Positions 27,332 through 36,465 of a DNA stretch of 49,525 bases are shown piece after piece (position 1 is the stretch's first letter; every line of letters starts with the position of its first letter). The DNA comes from Microaerobacter geothermalis (GTDB taxonomy: Bacteria; Bacillota; Bacilli; DSM-22679), in the NCBI RefSeq assembly GCF_021608135.1, contig NZ_JAKIHL010000024.1, positions 1-49,525 on the forward strand. The letters run 5' to 3'. The notes under the pieces are model-generated. The model had not been told where the DNA came from, did not search any database, and saw nothing but the letters and a program-made list of their open reading frames with translations. The position numbers were made by a program, and so were the translations under genes.

Positions 27332-28633
27332 GTGGAATTCTTGTATCTGAATACCATATGGGTAGTTTTGGCAGCCGCCATGGTATTGTTCATGGAAGGC
27401 GGATTCAGTTTATTGGAGGCTGGTCTGGTAAGAACCAAAAATGCGGTGAATGTCACCATGAAAATTTTTGTTGATTTAACCATCGGCGCTCTGGCCTTCT
27501 GGTTGGTTGGATTTGGATTTATGTTTGGAGCTGATAAGATGGGCTTTATCGGAACCAGTTTGTTCGGATCTCCGCAAAATATCGCCCTCGACCTTCAACT
27601 GCCGTCAGCAGCCTTTATTCTATTCCAGCTGGGTTTTGCCGTTGCTAGCATCTCTATTATTTCCGGCGCTGTGGCAGAACGAATGAATTTTAAAGCCTAT
27701 ATTCTTATGGCTGCCCTTGTGGCCATGTTCCTCTATCCCATCTCCGGCCATTGGGTTTGGCAAGCAGATGGTTGGTTGGCAAAACTGGGCATGAAGGATT
27801 TTGCCGGTTCAGGGGTTATTCATGCAATGGCTGGCTTTGCTGCTTTAGCCATGGCTTGGGTACTCGGCCCAAGAAGAGGCCGGTTTAATTCCGATGGTAG
27901 TGCCAACGTTTTTGCCCCCAGCAACATTCCATTGGCCTCCTGTGGAACCTTTATTCTATGGTTCGGATGGTTCGGTTTTAATGCTGGAAGTACATTGGAT
28001 GCATCAAGTCCCGCACTATCGGTGATCGCCCTGAATACCATGCTGGCTGCTGCTGCAGGAGGTTCTTCAGCGCTCTTGTTCACGATGTTTAAATACGGAA
28101 AGGCAGACCCCAGTATGACCATGAACGGCGCTTTAGCCGGCCTTGTCGCTATCACGGCAGGGGTAGCTTACGTGGAATCCTTAAGTGCGATTATTATTGG
28201 AGCTATCGGAGGTATTCTGGTAATCGGCGCTACTTTGCTTGTTGACCGTTTGAAAATTGACGACCCCGTGGGTGCTGTTGCTGTTCACGGCTTTAACGGA
28301 ATTTTTGGAACCATTGCCGTAGGACTGTTTGATTCGGCGGAAGGTTTTTTTACAACCGGAAACACATCCTTGCTCTTCGTTCAGATTCTTGGAGCACTGG
28401 TATTAAGCATCTGGGGGTTTGCCGGAGGATTTGCCATGGCCCATTTCACCAGAATAACCGTTGGCTTGCGTGCTTCTGCCAAGGAAGAAGAAGAAGGTTT
28501 GGATATGGCTTATCATGGGATCCCGGCCTATAATGATTTGGAACGCTTCGTTGATGTGCCAAGCAGCCTCTATGATTTTCAGGCAACCACCGGCGTTAAT
28601 GTGGTACAACCCAAGACAACAAAGGTAAGCTGA
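27332..28633 (+). CDS. amtB: Ammonium transporter
   Basis: 433 residues, eleven predicted membrane segments. Channel for ammonia/ammonium. Family blocks: MEGGFSLLEAGLVRTKNA near the start, SGHWVWQADGW, HAMAGFAALAMAWVLGPRRGR with the first pore His, WFGWFGFNAGS and AVHGFNGIFGT with the second pore His. GTG start behind GGGAGGGG. The order glnK-amtB and the TnrA-type box are usual for nitrogen-limited induction. Confidence 0.95.
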   Translation: MEFLYLNTIWVVLAAAMVLFMEGGFSLLEAGLVRTKNAVNVTMKIFVDLTIGALAFWLVGFGFMFGADKMGFIGTSLFGSPQNIALDLQLPSAAFILFQLGFAVASISIISGAVAERMNFKAYILMAALVAMFLYPISGHWVWQADGWLAKLGMKDFAGSGVIHAMAGFAALAMAWVLGPRRGRFNSDGSANVFAPSNIPLASCGTFILWFGWFGFNAGSTLDASSPALSVIALNTMLAAAAGGSSALLFTMFKYGKADPSMTMNGALAGLVAITAGVAYVESLSAIIIGAIGGILVIGATLLVDRLKIDDPVGAVAVHGFNGIFGTIAVGLFDSAEGFFTTGNTSLLFVQILGALVLSIWGFAGGFAMAHFTRITVGLRASAKEEEEGLDMAYHGIPAYNDLERFVDVPSSLYDFQATTGVNVVQPKTTKVS

Positions 28634-28678
28634 GATAGATAAGCTAAGCAGGTTAATATGCGTTAATTAAGGGCACTA

Positions 28679-28712
28679 AGTCAGGCAGGTTATTCCTGAC
28701 TTATTTTTTATT
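28679..28712 (+). terminator. Terminator after amtB
   Basis: AGTCAGG, nine-base loop, CCTGACT, then TATTTTTTATTTTT. The stop of the convergent FRG gene lies in the T run. Confidence 0.85.
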
Positions 28713-29493
28713 TTTCTATTAATTGTTCACCCACTTCCCTGACAATCTCCCTTGCCACGGCATCCAGGTCGGGAAACAAGCTAGTTTCGGTGATTCCCAA
28801 ATCATATAACTCCCTTTCTATTCGTTGGACACTTTCTTGCGGAATATATAATTTTGATAAAAACTCAGGAGCTTTCTCAAAAGTTTCCATAGTCGCCCCA
28901 CCTTTTGGAGAAAACAAGGTGAATACTCCCTTTTGGGCAACGATTCTCCTGTTATTTTGCGGACCTACAATGGCAACGGGCAATAAAATATCGGGAACTT
29001 CCTGTGATTTGATGCTGTAATTTCTTTCAATCACTTGATAGTCATTCATATTGAGAATTAATCCAACGGAATGTTCATGGGTATCGATAGAAAACTGATT
29101 TAAAGCGATGGGGTCAAGGGCCCAAACAACAGCTCCATGATTTTTGTGCTTTTCTTTTCTAACCTGAACGGCAAAAGCAAGGGCGATCAGAGCCCCCTCC
29201 GACCAATCCAGCAATCTGGTAGGAACTCCATAATGCTGCATCAAAAACATCCACTCCCAATCGGTTTGAGGGAGACGATCGAGAAAAGGAATGGCTCTGG
29301 CTTTAAATCGGCTAATCAACTCATATTCCAGTTCCACATGATAAGGATTCCGATAAATGGAAGGGAGCAGCGAATAGGTATCTGATTTTTGCCCTCTGAA
29401 CCATAACAATCTTTCTTTATGACGAATCAACCTTATTTTTTCAAGAAAGTCTGAGATACTGGTTATCTCAAATAATGGTATATTATTCTCCAT
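28708..29493 (-). CDS. FRG domain protein
   Basis: 261 residues. The FRG domain is marked by LLWFRGQKSDTYSLLPSIYR near residue 30 and LMQHYGVPTRLLDWSEGALIALAFA near 85-110. FRG domains occur alone or fused in phage and bacterial proteins, some of them defence- or toxin-associated; no biochemical activity is established. No signal peptide or membrane segment. It stands alone between amtB and the biotin operon. It could be a single-gene defence factor, but no partner (methylase, immunity gene, phage gene) is next to it, so I do not claim it. Confidence 0.8.
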   Translation of the reverse strand: MENNIPLFEITSISDFLEKIRLIRHKERLLWFRGQKSDTYSLLPSIYRNPYHVELEYELISRFKARAIPFLDRLPQTDWEWMFLMQHYGVPTRLLDWSEGALIALAFAVQVRKEKHKNHGAVVWALDPIALNQFSIDTHEHSVGLILNMNDYQVIERNYSIKSQEVPDILLPVAIVGPQNNRRIVAQKGVFTLFSPKGGATMETFEKAPEFLSKLYIPQESVQRIERELYDLGITETSLFPDLDAVAREIVREVGEQLIEK

Positions 29494-29560
29494 TATTCTA
29501 ATTCTCCCTTAAATTTGGTTCCCTCCATTTCATTAACACAATTCTTATCCTTTCCCGATA

Positions 29561-30385
29561 TCAAGTTTTTATAATACTTAGAAAAAGACAATGGTAAGAA
29601 ACCTGCATCTGACTTTCTTTACGAAAGTTTGTTTCATAAATCCTGATCATTTCCTTAAAAAGCGTCGGTCGTAGGCAGTATTCTCCCTGATTACTGTTAT
29701 TTGCTCCAATCCTTCTAATCGATGTAAAAAAATCCTGCATCGTAGGGAAGTATTCGTACTCCATCTTTTCATAAGCCTGAATGGTAAATGTTGAATCCCA
29801 GTTCGAATCATGCAAAGAACGCTGGCACAATCCATTCAGATCGTCCAAACTATAGAACGATTGCCCTAGAGAACCCGTCGAATCAATTTGAAGACGCTGT
29901 TTTGCCAATTGAAAAGAGGTATGCAATTCTGTGAACGTCTGGTTTCCAAAAGTGGAAAAATAAATTCCTCCGTCATTTGTTAACCAAGTAAACAATCGTC
30001 TCAATGTACTTTCAAGATGATTAAGCCATTGAAAGGTTGCATTAGAAATAATCATATCATATGGGTCACTCATTATCATTTCTTCAATATCCCCGCAACA
30101 AAAGGTAACGTTTTTTACCACCCGCTGCCTGGCCATTTCAATCATTCCCGGTGCCAAATCAACTGCCGTAATATTGGCTTTAGGATAAAGATGGCATAAT
30201 TGTTCTGTTAAATAACCAGTTCCACACCCAACCTCAAGTATATTCATTTCCGTCTTTCTGATCCCTTTATTCAATTGAAGCAACTTTATCAACTCTAGGG
30301 CCATTTTCTTTTGAACATTTGCGTATCGATCATACGATTTTGCGTTTGTACTGAAGCGTTTTTTCAACAACTGTTTATCAATCAT
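29561..30385 (-). CDS. bioC: Malonyl-ACP O-methyltransferase
   Basis: 274 residues, SAM-dependent methyltransferase: NILEVGCGTGYLTEQL is the SAM loop, and the N-terminal KRFSTNAKSYDRYANVQKKMA is the BioC signature. It methylates malonyl-ACP so that fatty acid synthase can build the pimeloyl chain. The ATG at 30385 has AAGGAG 7 bases upstream and overlaps the bioH end by 8 bases. It is the last gene of the biotin operon. Confidence 0.9.
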   Translation of the reverse strand: MIDKQLLKKRFSTNAKSYDRYANVQKKMALELIKLLQLNKGIRKTEMNILEVGCGTGYLTEQLCHLYPKANITAVDLAPGMIEMARQRVVKNVTFCCGDIEEMIMSDPYDMIISNATFQWLNHLESTLRRLFTWLTNDGGIYFSTFGNQTFTELHTSFQLAKQRLQIDSTGSLGQSFYSLDDLNGLCQRSLHDSNWDSTFTIQAYEKMEYEYFPTMQDFFTSIRRIGANNSNQGEYCLRPTLFKEMIRIYETNFRKESQMQVSYHCLFLSIIKT

Positions 30386-31142
30386 TTCTTTGCTCCTTTT
30401 CGACAAACTCCCTAATCGTCACAAAACATTCATCCACACTAGTGAAAAATGGTACATGACCAACACCGGACAATATTTTTATTTCGGAACCTTTTACAAC
30501 TCCTGAGATGTGCTGAACGGCAGATACAGGACAAATCCGATCATCCTCCCCGTGAATTAACAGTAAGGGAGCCTGGATTAACTTTAGTTTATCTCTCAAG
30601 TCTATTTGAATTAAATAATCTAATCCAACCAGCAGTGAAGTGGTGTCGTCCCCGCAAAATTTTTCCTTCACAATTCGTAGAAAACGTTCATGATCTCCCC
30701 GTTCTTGTTCACCTGATGAAAACATAGACTGATAAAAAGCAGACAAGCATTTCTGCTTATCACGTTGAAGTTGGAATTTCATTCTTTCTACCATTCTCCG
30801 ATGCCACCCAACATGATATTGTTCAGATTCGTCCTTGATAAAACGACTGGTTCCACCAAGGATAATCAAACGATTAATTATTGATGGATAACGGGTTGCA
30901 ATCTCAAAGGCAACCAGTGAACCTAAAGACCATCCTAACAAAATAAGGGATGATTTATTTTCTGCTTCTATTTTTGTTTCTATTTGCTGAATTACTCTTT
31001 CCCGAAAACAGGTAAGAGAGCTGACTCCCCGCCACTCTATAAAAGACAAATCAAAATATTTACTAAGCTTATCCTGAAACAGCCCCCATACTGAAGCTTC
31101 CATCCCCCAACCGGGTAACATGATTATTTGCGGTTTATTCAT
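30378..31142 (-). CDS. bioH: Alpha/beta hydrolase, pimeloyl-ACP methyl ester esterase
   Basis: 254 residues, alpha/beta hydrolase fold. LPGWGMEASVW forms the oxyanion region, GWSLGSL holds the nucleophile Ser, HGEDDRICP the Asp region and GVGHVPF the His. Next to bioC it is best read as the esterase that removes the methyl group from pimeloyl-ACP. Its ATG overlaps the bioF stop (ATGA). Sequence alone would fit a general esterase; the operon position decides the call. Confidence 0.82.
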   Translation of the reverse strand: MNKPQIIMLPGWGMEASVWGLFQDKLSKYFDLSFIEWRGVSSLTCFRERVIQQIETKIEAENKSSLILLGWSLGSLVAFEIATRYPSIINRLIILGGTSRFIKDESEQYHVGWHRRMVERMKFQLQRDKQKCLSAFYQSMFSSGEQERGDHERFLRIVKEKFCGDDTTSLLVGLDYLIQIDLRDKLKLIQAPLLLIHGEDDRICPVSAVQHISGVVKGSEIKILSGVGHVPFFTSVDECFVTIREFVEKEQRND

Positions 31143-32338
31143 GAGATTACACCCAATTTCTTTCCAACGGCAGCAATTTTCTCAATCGCCCAATCCAATT
31201 CATGTTTTTTATGGGTTGCCATGATTGTAAAGCGAATCCTTGCCTGATTATTAGGAACAGTGGGTGGGCGAATGGCAACCGCAAAAATTCCATTTTCCTG
31301 CAAAAGTTGGCTAAACTGCATTGCTTGATCATTTGGACCGATGAGTATCGGAACGATTTGAGTTTGGCTATGACAAATATTAAAGCCCAAATGTGATAAT
31401 TTTTCCCGAAAATATTCAGCATGGTTTAATAGTGCCTCACGGCGTATCCCTTCTTTTTGTACAATTTGAATGGATGCTTGGATAGAACCGAGAACGGCGG
31501 AGGGCAATGCAGTCGTAAAAATAAAACTTCTCATTTTATTCACCAAATAATCTACAAACCACTTGCTTCCCACTACATAGGCCCCATAACAACCTAAGGC
31601 TTTACTAAAAGTACCCATTTGAACCTCAACTTGATCCTGTAGTCCGAGATGGTGAACATATCCTTTTCCGTCCATTCCGTAAATCCCGCTGCTGTGAGCT
31701 TCATCAACCATCAAAATAGCCTGATAACGCTCCTTTAATGTAACTAAGTCTGAAAGCGGAGCGATATCTCCATCCATGCTAAAGACAGTATCGGTAACAA
31801 TTAATTTCCGCTTATATCCTGATGCCTTTTTTAAAAGTGATTCCAGATGGTTCATGTCATTATGACGGTAACGTTTATGCTCAGCCCTACTTAAACGAAC
31901 GCCGTCCACTATACTGGCATGATTTAAGCGATCGCTGAATACAATATCATCTCGTCCGACAATACAGGAAATAATCCCGGTATTTAACAAATACCCGCTG
32001 CCCAAAATAAGCCCTGCTTCTAACCCTTTCCAGTTAATTAGTGCTGATTCCGCCTCTTGATAACCAGGATGGTTCCCAACAATCAAACGGGATGCCGTCG
32101 AACCACACCCCCGCTTTTGGACAGCCTCTATAGCTGCTTTTTTCAATCGTTCATCCCCAGCTAGCCCCAAATAGTTATTAGAAGCAAGATTTAATAATTT
32201 ACGGTCGTTAATTTTGAGCCAAGTCTGTTCGGCTTGTTCAACATTCACCAATTGACGAATCTGGGAAATCTGTTGTAAAAAGGACAATTTCCCTTTTATT
32301 TCTTCTTCCCATGTCCATTGTTTCTCTATTGAATCCAT
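31139..32338 (-). CDS. bioF: 8-amino-7-oxononanoate synthase
   Basis: 399 residues. PLP enzyme that joins pimeloyl-ACP with alanine. LLNLASNNYLGLAGD starts the domain; DEAHSSGIYG has the PLP-binding Asp and His; MGTFSKALG holds the Schiff-base Lys; SRLIVGNH is a substrate block. The frame opens at 32377, directly after the bioD stop, but a better start is the ATG at 32338 (MDSIEKQW), 39 bases later; neither has an ideal ribosome site. Confidence 0.92.
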   Translation of the reverse strand: MDSIEKQWTWEEEIKGKLSFLQQISQIRQLVNVEQAEQTWLKINDRKLLNLASNNYLGLAGDERLKKAAIEAVQKRGCGSTASRLIVGNHPGYQEAESALINWKGLEAGLILGSGYLLNTGIISCIVGRDDIVFSDRLNHASIVDGVRLSRAEHKRYRHNDMNHLESLLKKASGYKRKLIVTDTVFSMDGDIAPLSDLVTLKERYQAILMVDEAHSSGIYGMDGKGYVHHLGLQDQVEVQMGTFSKALGCYGAYVVGSKWFVDYLVNKMRSFIFTTALPSAVLGSIQASIQIVQKEGIRREALLNHAEYFREKLSHLGFNICHSQTQIVPILIGPNDQAMQFSQLLQENGIFAVAIRPPTVPNNQARIRFTIMATHKKHELDWAIEKIAAVGKKLGVIS

Positions 32339-32377
32339 TCGTCCCACACTTCCCCCCCATTTAATTCCCCTAGCCAT

Positions 32378-33067
32378 TTATAGCAAAATTTTGTTCATGG
32401 AAATGTGATCACAGAGCATTCGGATTATCCATTCAAAATCCTTCTGATAGACACGAGGAATCACTCCCAATACTGGAATGCCTGAAAACTCTTCAATCAA
32501 AGCCGGATTAGTCTGTTCAGCAACACTCTGTTGTTCCTCCATAAGACCATTAACAATAACACCAACGATTTCAAGACCCATACTTTTAGCGAATTGAATC
32601 GTCAACAGAGTGTGATTAACAGTACCCAAATCAGGTCTTGCTACTATCAGCAGAGGTAAACCGATGGCTTTGGCTACATCTGACACTAGATAACTCCTTC
32701 CCAAAGGGACAGCTAATCCTCCCGCCCCCTCAACCAAAAAAAATTCATGTTCCTTTTCCCTTCTTCGCCAAACTTGCAGAACTTCTTCCAAAGAAATATC
32801 AAGTCCCTGTCTTTTGGCAGCAACATATGGAGCCAGGGGTTCTTCAAAAGTAAAGGGTGCAATGTCTTCCAATGGACTGCTGTCTTCAGACGTTGCTTTA
32901 AGAATAAAAGCGTCACTGTTCGGGTCTTCCCGTCTCGTTCCGCTCTGCATCGGTTTAAAAACACCTACGTCAATTCCCATCTTACGTAAAGCACCGGCGA
33001 TAGCTGACGTAACAAATGTTTTTCCAACGTCAGTATCAGTACCTGTGACAAACAATCCCTTTCGCAA
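32378..33067 (-). CDS. bioD: Dethiobiotin synthetase
   Basis: 229 residues. ATP-dependent closure of the ureido ring. VTGTDTDVGKTFV is the P-loop, KPMQSG and VEGAGGLAVPL are the substrate and metal blocks, and NTNPALIEEF-type residues close the site near the C-terminus. TTG start at 33067 preceded by GAGGTGA. It lies between bioA (69 bp) and bioF (end to end). Confidence 0.92.
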   Translation of the reverse strand: MRKGLFVTGTDTDVGKTFVTSAIAGALRKMGIDVGVFKPMQSGTRREDPNSDAFILKATSEDSSPLEDIAPFTFEEPLAPYVAAKRQGLDISLEEVLQVWRRREKEHEFFLVEGAGGLAVPLGRSYLVSDVAKAIGLPLLIVARPDLGTVNHTLLTIQFAKSMGLEIVGVIVNGLMEEQQSVAEQTNPALIEEFSGIPVLGVIPRVYQKDFEWIIRMLCDHISMNKILL

Positions 33068-33135
33068 GATCTCACCTCATTTATTCCTGATTTATTAAGG
33101 ATAAGATTTTTTATGGTTCGTTAATTGATTGTAAT

Positions 33136-34485
33136 TTACTCATCTTCCGTTATCTGGAATATGGCTTCTTTCATAATTCTAATCATTTCCTTTAATTCCT
33201 CTTCGGAGCTTGATAGAGGAGGCATAAACACGATCGTATCTCCCAACGGCCGTGAAAGCATTCCCAACTGCCGCATTTTCAACGTCACTTGATATCCCAA
33301 GCGCCTTCCCCACTCATAGGGACGTTTGGTCTCCTTCTCTTCCACCAATTCAATCCCTGCCATAAATCCGAGCTGCCGAATATCTCCAACATGTTCTAAA
33401 TCATGCAACGTTTTCAGTTCTTTCCGAATAAAAACAGATTTTTTTCGCACATTTTCTATGACATTCTCTTTTTTAAATAATTCCAGATTGGACAGTGCAA
33501 CCGCACATCCTAACTGATTTCCAGTATAGGAATGTCCGTGGAAAAAAGTCTTCAGTTCCCTATAATCGGCATAAAAGGCATCATAAATTTGACCGGTCGT
33601 TATTGTCGCCGCAACGGGCAGGTATCCTCCTGTAATTCCCTTGGCGATTGTCATAATGTCCGGCCTTACCCCTTCATGGTCACAGGCAAACATCCGCCCC
33701 GTCCGTCCGAATCCCGTGGCAACTTCATCGGCTATCAGCAGCACATCATATTCTCTGCACAAACTCTCTACACCTGACAAAAAACCTTGGGGCATAGTAA
33801 TCATCCCGCCCGCTCCCTGTATCATCGGCTCCAATATTACCGCGGCAATTTCCCGATGATGTCTCTCCAAAGTCGCTTTCAATTCCTGTAAGCATTCTTC
33901 CCTGCAAATTTCGGGATTGCTGCTGGGGTGGCGATATACATAGGGGTAAGAAACTTTAAAACTATCGAAAAGAAGCGGCTGGTAGATTTGATGAAAAATA
34001 TCAATGGAACCAACGCTGACAGCACCTATGGTATCTCCGTGGTACCCATTTCTCATCGTGACAAACTTTTGTTTCTCCCGAACCCCCTTATTACACCAAT
34101 ATTGAAAAGCCATCTTCAAAGCAATTTCAACCGCTTCTGCCCCACTGTCAGAATAAAAAACCCGCTCCAAACCATCCGGAGTTATATGTACGAGCTGTTC
34201 CGCCAATTCTGTGGCCGGGATGTTAGTCATGCCAAGCAATGTTGAATGGGCAATTTTCTCAAGTTGCATCCGAATAGCCTCATCTAACTCTCTTTTACAA
34301 TGACCGTGAACATTTAACCACACTGATGAAAATCCGTCATAGTATTCGTTTCCCTCAGTGTCTTTCACCTTCACCCCGCTTCCTGATTCAATAATCAGCG
34401 GATCTTTCTCGTAATCTTTCATTTGTGTAAAGGGAAGCCAGAGATATTTTCTGCTTTTATCTATCAATTGTTGATGTTTGGACAT
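33136..34485 (-). CDS. bioA: Adenosylmethionine-8-amino-7-oxononanoate aminotransferase
   Basis: 449 residues, class III PLP aminotransferase. [12 protein letters not shown] is the BioA-specific start, [17 protein letters not shown] and [14 protein letters not shown] carry the PLP pocket, and [13 protein letters not shown] holds the Schiff-base Lys. The ATG at 34485 follows GGAAGGTGA; the GTG at 34494 is less likely. First gene of the operon, directly behind the BirA-type operator. bioB is not in this operon. Confidence 0.94.
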   Translation of the reverse strand: MSKHQQLIDKSRKYLWLPFTQMKDYEKDPLIIESGSGVKVKDTEGNEYYDGFSSVWLNVHGHCKRELDEAIRMQLEKIAHSTLLGMTNIPATELAEQLVHITPDGLERVFYSDSGAEAVEIALKMAFQYWCNKGVREKQKFVTMRNGYHGDTIGAVSVGSIDIFHQIYQPLLFDSFKVSYPYVYRHPSSNPEICREECLQELKATLERHHREIAAVILEPMIQGAGGMITMPQGFLSGVESLCREYDVLLIADEVATGFGRTGRMFACDHEGVRPDIMTIAKGITGGYLPVAATITTGQIYDAFYADYRELKTFFHGHSYTGNQLGCAVALSNLELFKKENVIENVRKKSVFIRKELKTLHDLEHVGDIRQLGFMAGIELVEEKETKRPYEWGRRLGYQVTLKMRQLGMLSRPLGDTIVFMPPLSSSEEELKEMIRIMKEAIFQITEDE

Positions 34486-34536
34486 AAGTATCACCTTCCT
34501 GTTTCGTGCTAACCACGAATCTATCGAACCTTAAAA

Positions 34537-34575
34537 ATATAAGTTAACCTAATTAATCATCAGGTTAACTTATAT
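34537..34575. promoter_or_regulatory. BirA-type operator of the biotin operon
   Basis: ATATAAGTTAACCT and its exact complement AGGTTAACTTATAT, separated by 11 bases. This is the TTAACC-N13-GGTTAA pattern bound by biotin-loaded BirA. It stands 52 bases before bioA, so biotin should shut the operon off. Confidence 0.9.
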
Positions 34576-34614
34576 TTAATCATGAAGTCTAGTGATCGTC
34601 AATCCTGTTTATTG

Positions 34615-35946
34615 CTAATTAACCGAAGTGGCTCCAGCACTTACGTCAAAGAAATAGCTTCCGCTTCCGTTATAGGAATACACTCTTAGCTGATAGGTTC
34701 CGGTGGTTGTAGGGGTAAACGTAATGGTTTCCTGACGTTTAGTTCCTTCCGAACTGGCCACCAGGGTTCCAGAAGGATTGTAAACGTAGATATCAAAATC
34801 TGGATAAGTTGAGAAGAAGCTGGATGTCCAGTCAGGAATGATAAATGTAACTGCAATCGGATATCCGGTATTGTTGACGCTGATATTGAACCCATTGCTG
34901 GTACCGGTTCCAGTTAAGCTGCCGGATTTATAGAAATGATTGGGCACGATGATGTTGGTTCCTGAAAATCCGCCGGCACTCTTTATCGCAGCATATCCGT
35001 CCAGACGGCCATTGCCATAATCAATATCTTTACGTGTCGGACCCCAGTCTAATGCGGTATTGTACAGATTATTCTTCACCTGAGTGGGAGTCTGGCTCGG
35101 ATTCGCATCCAACATCAACGCCACAGTTCCAGCGGTAAAGGGGGTTGCCATACTGGTTCCGCTATAAGTAATATATCCTGTAGTCGTATTTGCTTTGGCA
35201 GCCGTAATATTGTATCCCGGGGCAGCGATATCGGGTTTGATTCGTCCATCAGCCGTATATCCGCGGCTGGAGAAATCAGCTGCAATGCTGGCAACATGGG
35301 TACCATGTCCATTGTCGTCATATGGAGTTGTTTTACCTTTTACATAATCCTTCCAGCCAATTACTTTTCCATTGTTTAAATCTTTATGATTACCATCAAT
35401 TCCTGTATCAATGACAGCGATTACAATATCGTTTTTGGAATAAGAATTGACGTTGCCATCGCCGTCCCCTGTGAGACCAAAATCAGCTTTTGCTTTAGTT
35501 GTTCCAAACCATTGGTTGGCGGTAGCAAGAGAGGCTTTGACTTCCCCGTCATATTCCACCTGATTGATGAAAGGGATTTTGTCCAGCATCTCAATTTGTT
35601 TTTTGGTAAGAGTTGCCGCAAATCCGTCAATGATGCTGTACTCATATTTGGTTTGGAAAATCCCGATATGTTGCTGAAGTACGTCTGCAGCTTTCCCTTT
35701 CAACTGAGAACGGTCAAACTTTACAATAACAGGGAGCTTGTCCCCTTCATTGATTCCCTGAAGTTTTTCTTCAAGATTATCAAACAGTTTGTTTCCGTTT
35801 TTGTTTGTCATGGCAACATCCGGCTTCTCAAAAACACTCTTCGGCTTCACAGGTTGCGGCTGATTCCCCTGGGCAAATCCGTATACTGGAGAAAGAAACA
35901 GCACTGCAACCAAAAAGATGGACAACATTACTTTTCTTTTTCCCAT
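34615..35946 (-). CDS. S8 (subtilisin-like) peptidase with a large deletion in the catalytic domain
   Basis: 443 residues. Signal peptide (1-25, ending GFAQG), an I9-like propeptide (about 60-135), the S8 domain and a C-terminal PPC domain (about 330-440: YPDFDIYVYNPSG...YQLRVYSYNG). The Asp (VIDTGIDGNH), His (NGHGTHVAS) and Ser (YSGTSMATP) blocks are present, but His and Ser are only about 49 residues apart against 157 in subtilisin: HVASIAA runs straight into DFSSRGYTADGRIKPD. The missing part includes the substrate-binding strand and the oxyanion-hole Asn (AAGN). The reading frame is kept. As written it should not be an active protease. The start is the second of two ATGs after GGGAGG. It lies downstream of the regulator-peptide pair at 36.3-37.4 kb. 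Confidence 0.85.
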   Translation of the reverse strand: MGKRKVMLSIFLVAVLFLSPVYGFAQGNQPQPVKPKSVFEKPDVAMTNKNGNKLFDNLEEKLQGINEGDKLPVIVKFDRSQLKGKAADVLQQHIGIFQTKYEYSIIDGFAATLTKKQIEMLDKIPFINQVEYDGEVKASLATANQWFGTTKAKADFGLTGDGDGNVNSYSKNDIVIAVIDTGIDGNHKDLNNGKVIGWKDYVKGKTTPYDDNGHGTHVASIAADFSSRGYTADGRIKPDIAAPGYNITAAKANTTTGYITYSGTSMATPFTAGTVALMLDANPSQTPTQVKNNLYNTALDWGPTRKDIDYGNGRLDGYAAIKSAGGFSGTNIIVPNHFYKSGSLTGTGTSNGFNISVNNTGYPIAVTFIIPDWTSSFFSTYPDFDIYVYNPSGTLVASSEGTKRQETITFTPTTTGTYQLRVYSYNGSGSYFFDVSAGATSVN

Positions 35947-36040
35947 CATAAATCCTCCCATTTTTTAATTAAATCTAAAAGTAAATCAGACAATTCAGAC
36001 ATGACGAATCATCACCATCGAACGACGAGGGTTTTACTTT

Positions 36041-36066
36041 CTGATTCTTACTTTCTTAAGAATCAG
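36041..36066. other. Inverted repeat in the protease leader
   Basis: CTGATTCTTA, six bases, TAAGAATCAG: a perfect 10 bp stem about 95 bases before the protease start. No T run follows on the minus strand. It could be an operator or an mRNA hairpin. Confidence 0.5.
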
Positions 36067-36102
36067 CCTCCTCTCTTTTGAAGATTGACAAAGCCCGAAG
36101 AA

Positions 36103-36119
36103 ATGACCACATTGGTCAT
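36103..36119. promoter_or_regulatory. Operator-like dyad upstream of the protease gene
   Basis: ATGACC-ACATT-GGTCAT, 6 bp perfect arms, 157 bases before the S8 protease start. It has the look of a dimeric repressor or activator site; the protein is unknown. Confidence 0.4.
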
Positions 36120-36227
36120 AAACCCTGTTTGTTGCACAGAGGCAGGAAAAAAGTATGAAATTGTACTCCAAGTTTCGCGAATAATAGACAAGTTCCCTAT
36201 CAGAATTTTTCGATAAAATTTTACGTA

Positions 36228-36264
36228 AAAAAAAGAGACCAGAAAACTCAAGGTTTTCTGATCT
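36228..36264 (-). terminator. Terminator after the signal-peptide gene
   Basis: On the minus strand AGATCAGAAAAC, loop CTTGA, GTTTTCTGGTCT, then CTTTTTTTT. Its stem sequence is nearly the same as that of the terminator at 38985-39021, suggesting a duplicated unit. Just past it is the palindromic CGATAAAATTTTACG (36211-36225). Confidence 0.85.
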
Positions 36265-36340
36265 GAAAAAATTTGTCCTCTTTCATTCTTTGACTGTTGA
36301 TGTAAATTTTTTTGAAAGTTTTAACATGAATGATGGCAAC

Positions 36341-36454
36341 TTAAGATCTCTGATCCACTGTTACTGAATATCCTACATCATCACCCGCATATACCGCTGA
36401 TGCCCCAAAACCTATAGCAGCAATTATAAGGATCGCTATTAATAAACGTTTCAT
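36341..36454 (-). CDS. Secreted signalling peptide precursor (Phr/PapR/NprX-like)
   Basis: 37 residues. A Lys-Arg start, a hydrophobic run (LLIAILIIAAIGFGA), an SAVYA-type signal-peptidase site and a short polar tail, GDDVGYSVTVDQRS. This is the layout of the exported pheromone precursors of RRNPP systems, in which the last 5-10 residues are the signal. GGGGGTGAAAGA before the ATG is a strong ribosome site and overlaps the stop of the regulator gene when its frames are restored; the gap is 11 bases. The regulator is broken by indels but this ORF is intact. The mature peptide cannot be fixed from sequence. No homologue is recognised by eye; the call rests on form and position. Confidence 0.72.
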   Translation of the reverse strand: MKRLLIAILIIAAIGFGASAVYAGDDVGYSVTVDQRS

Positions 36455-36465
36455 TCTTTCACCCC

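Noticed and set aside
28708..29493. Defence island
   Set aside because: A lone FRG gene between housekeeping operons; no restriction, toxin, phage or second defence gene is next to it.
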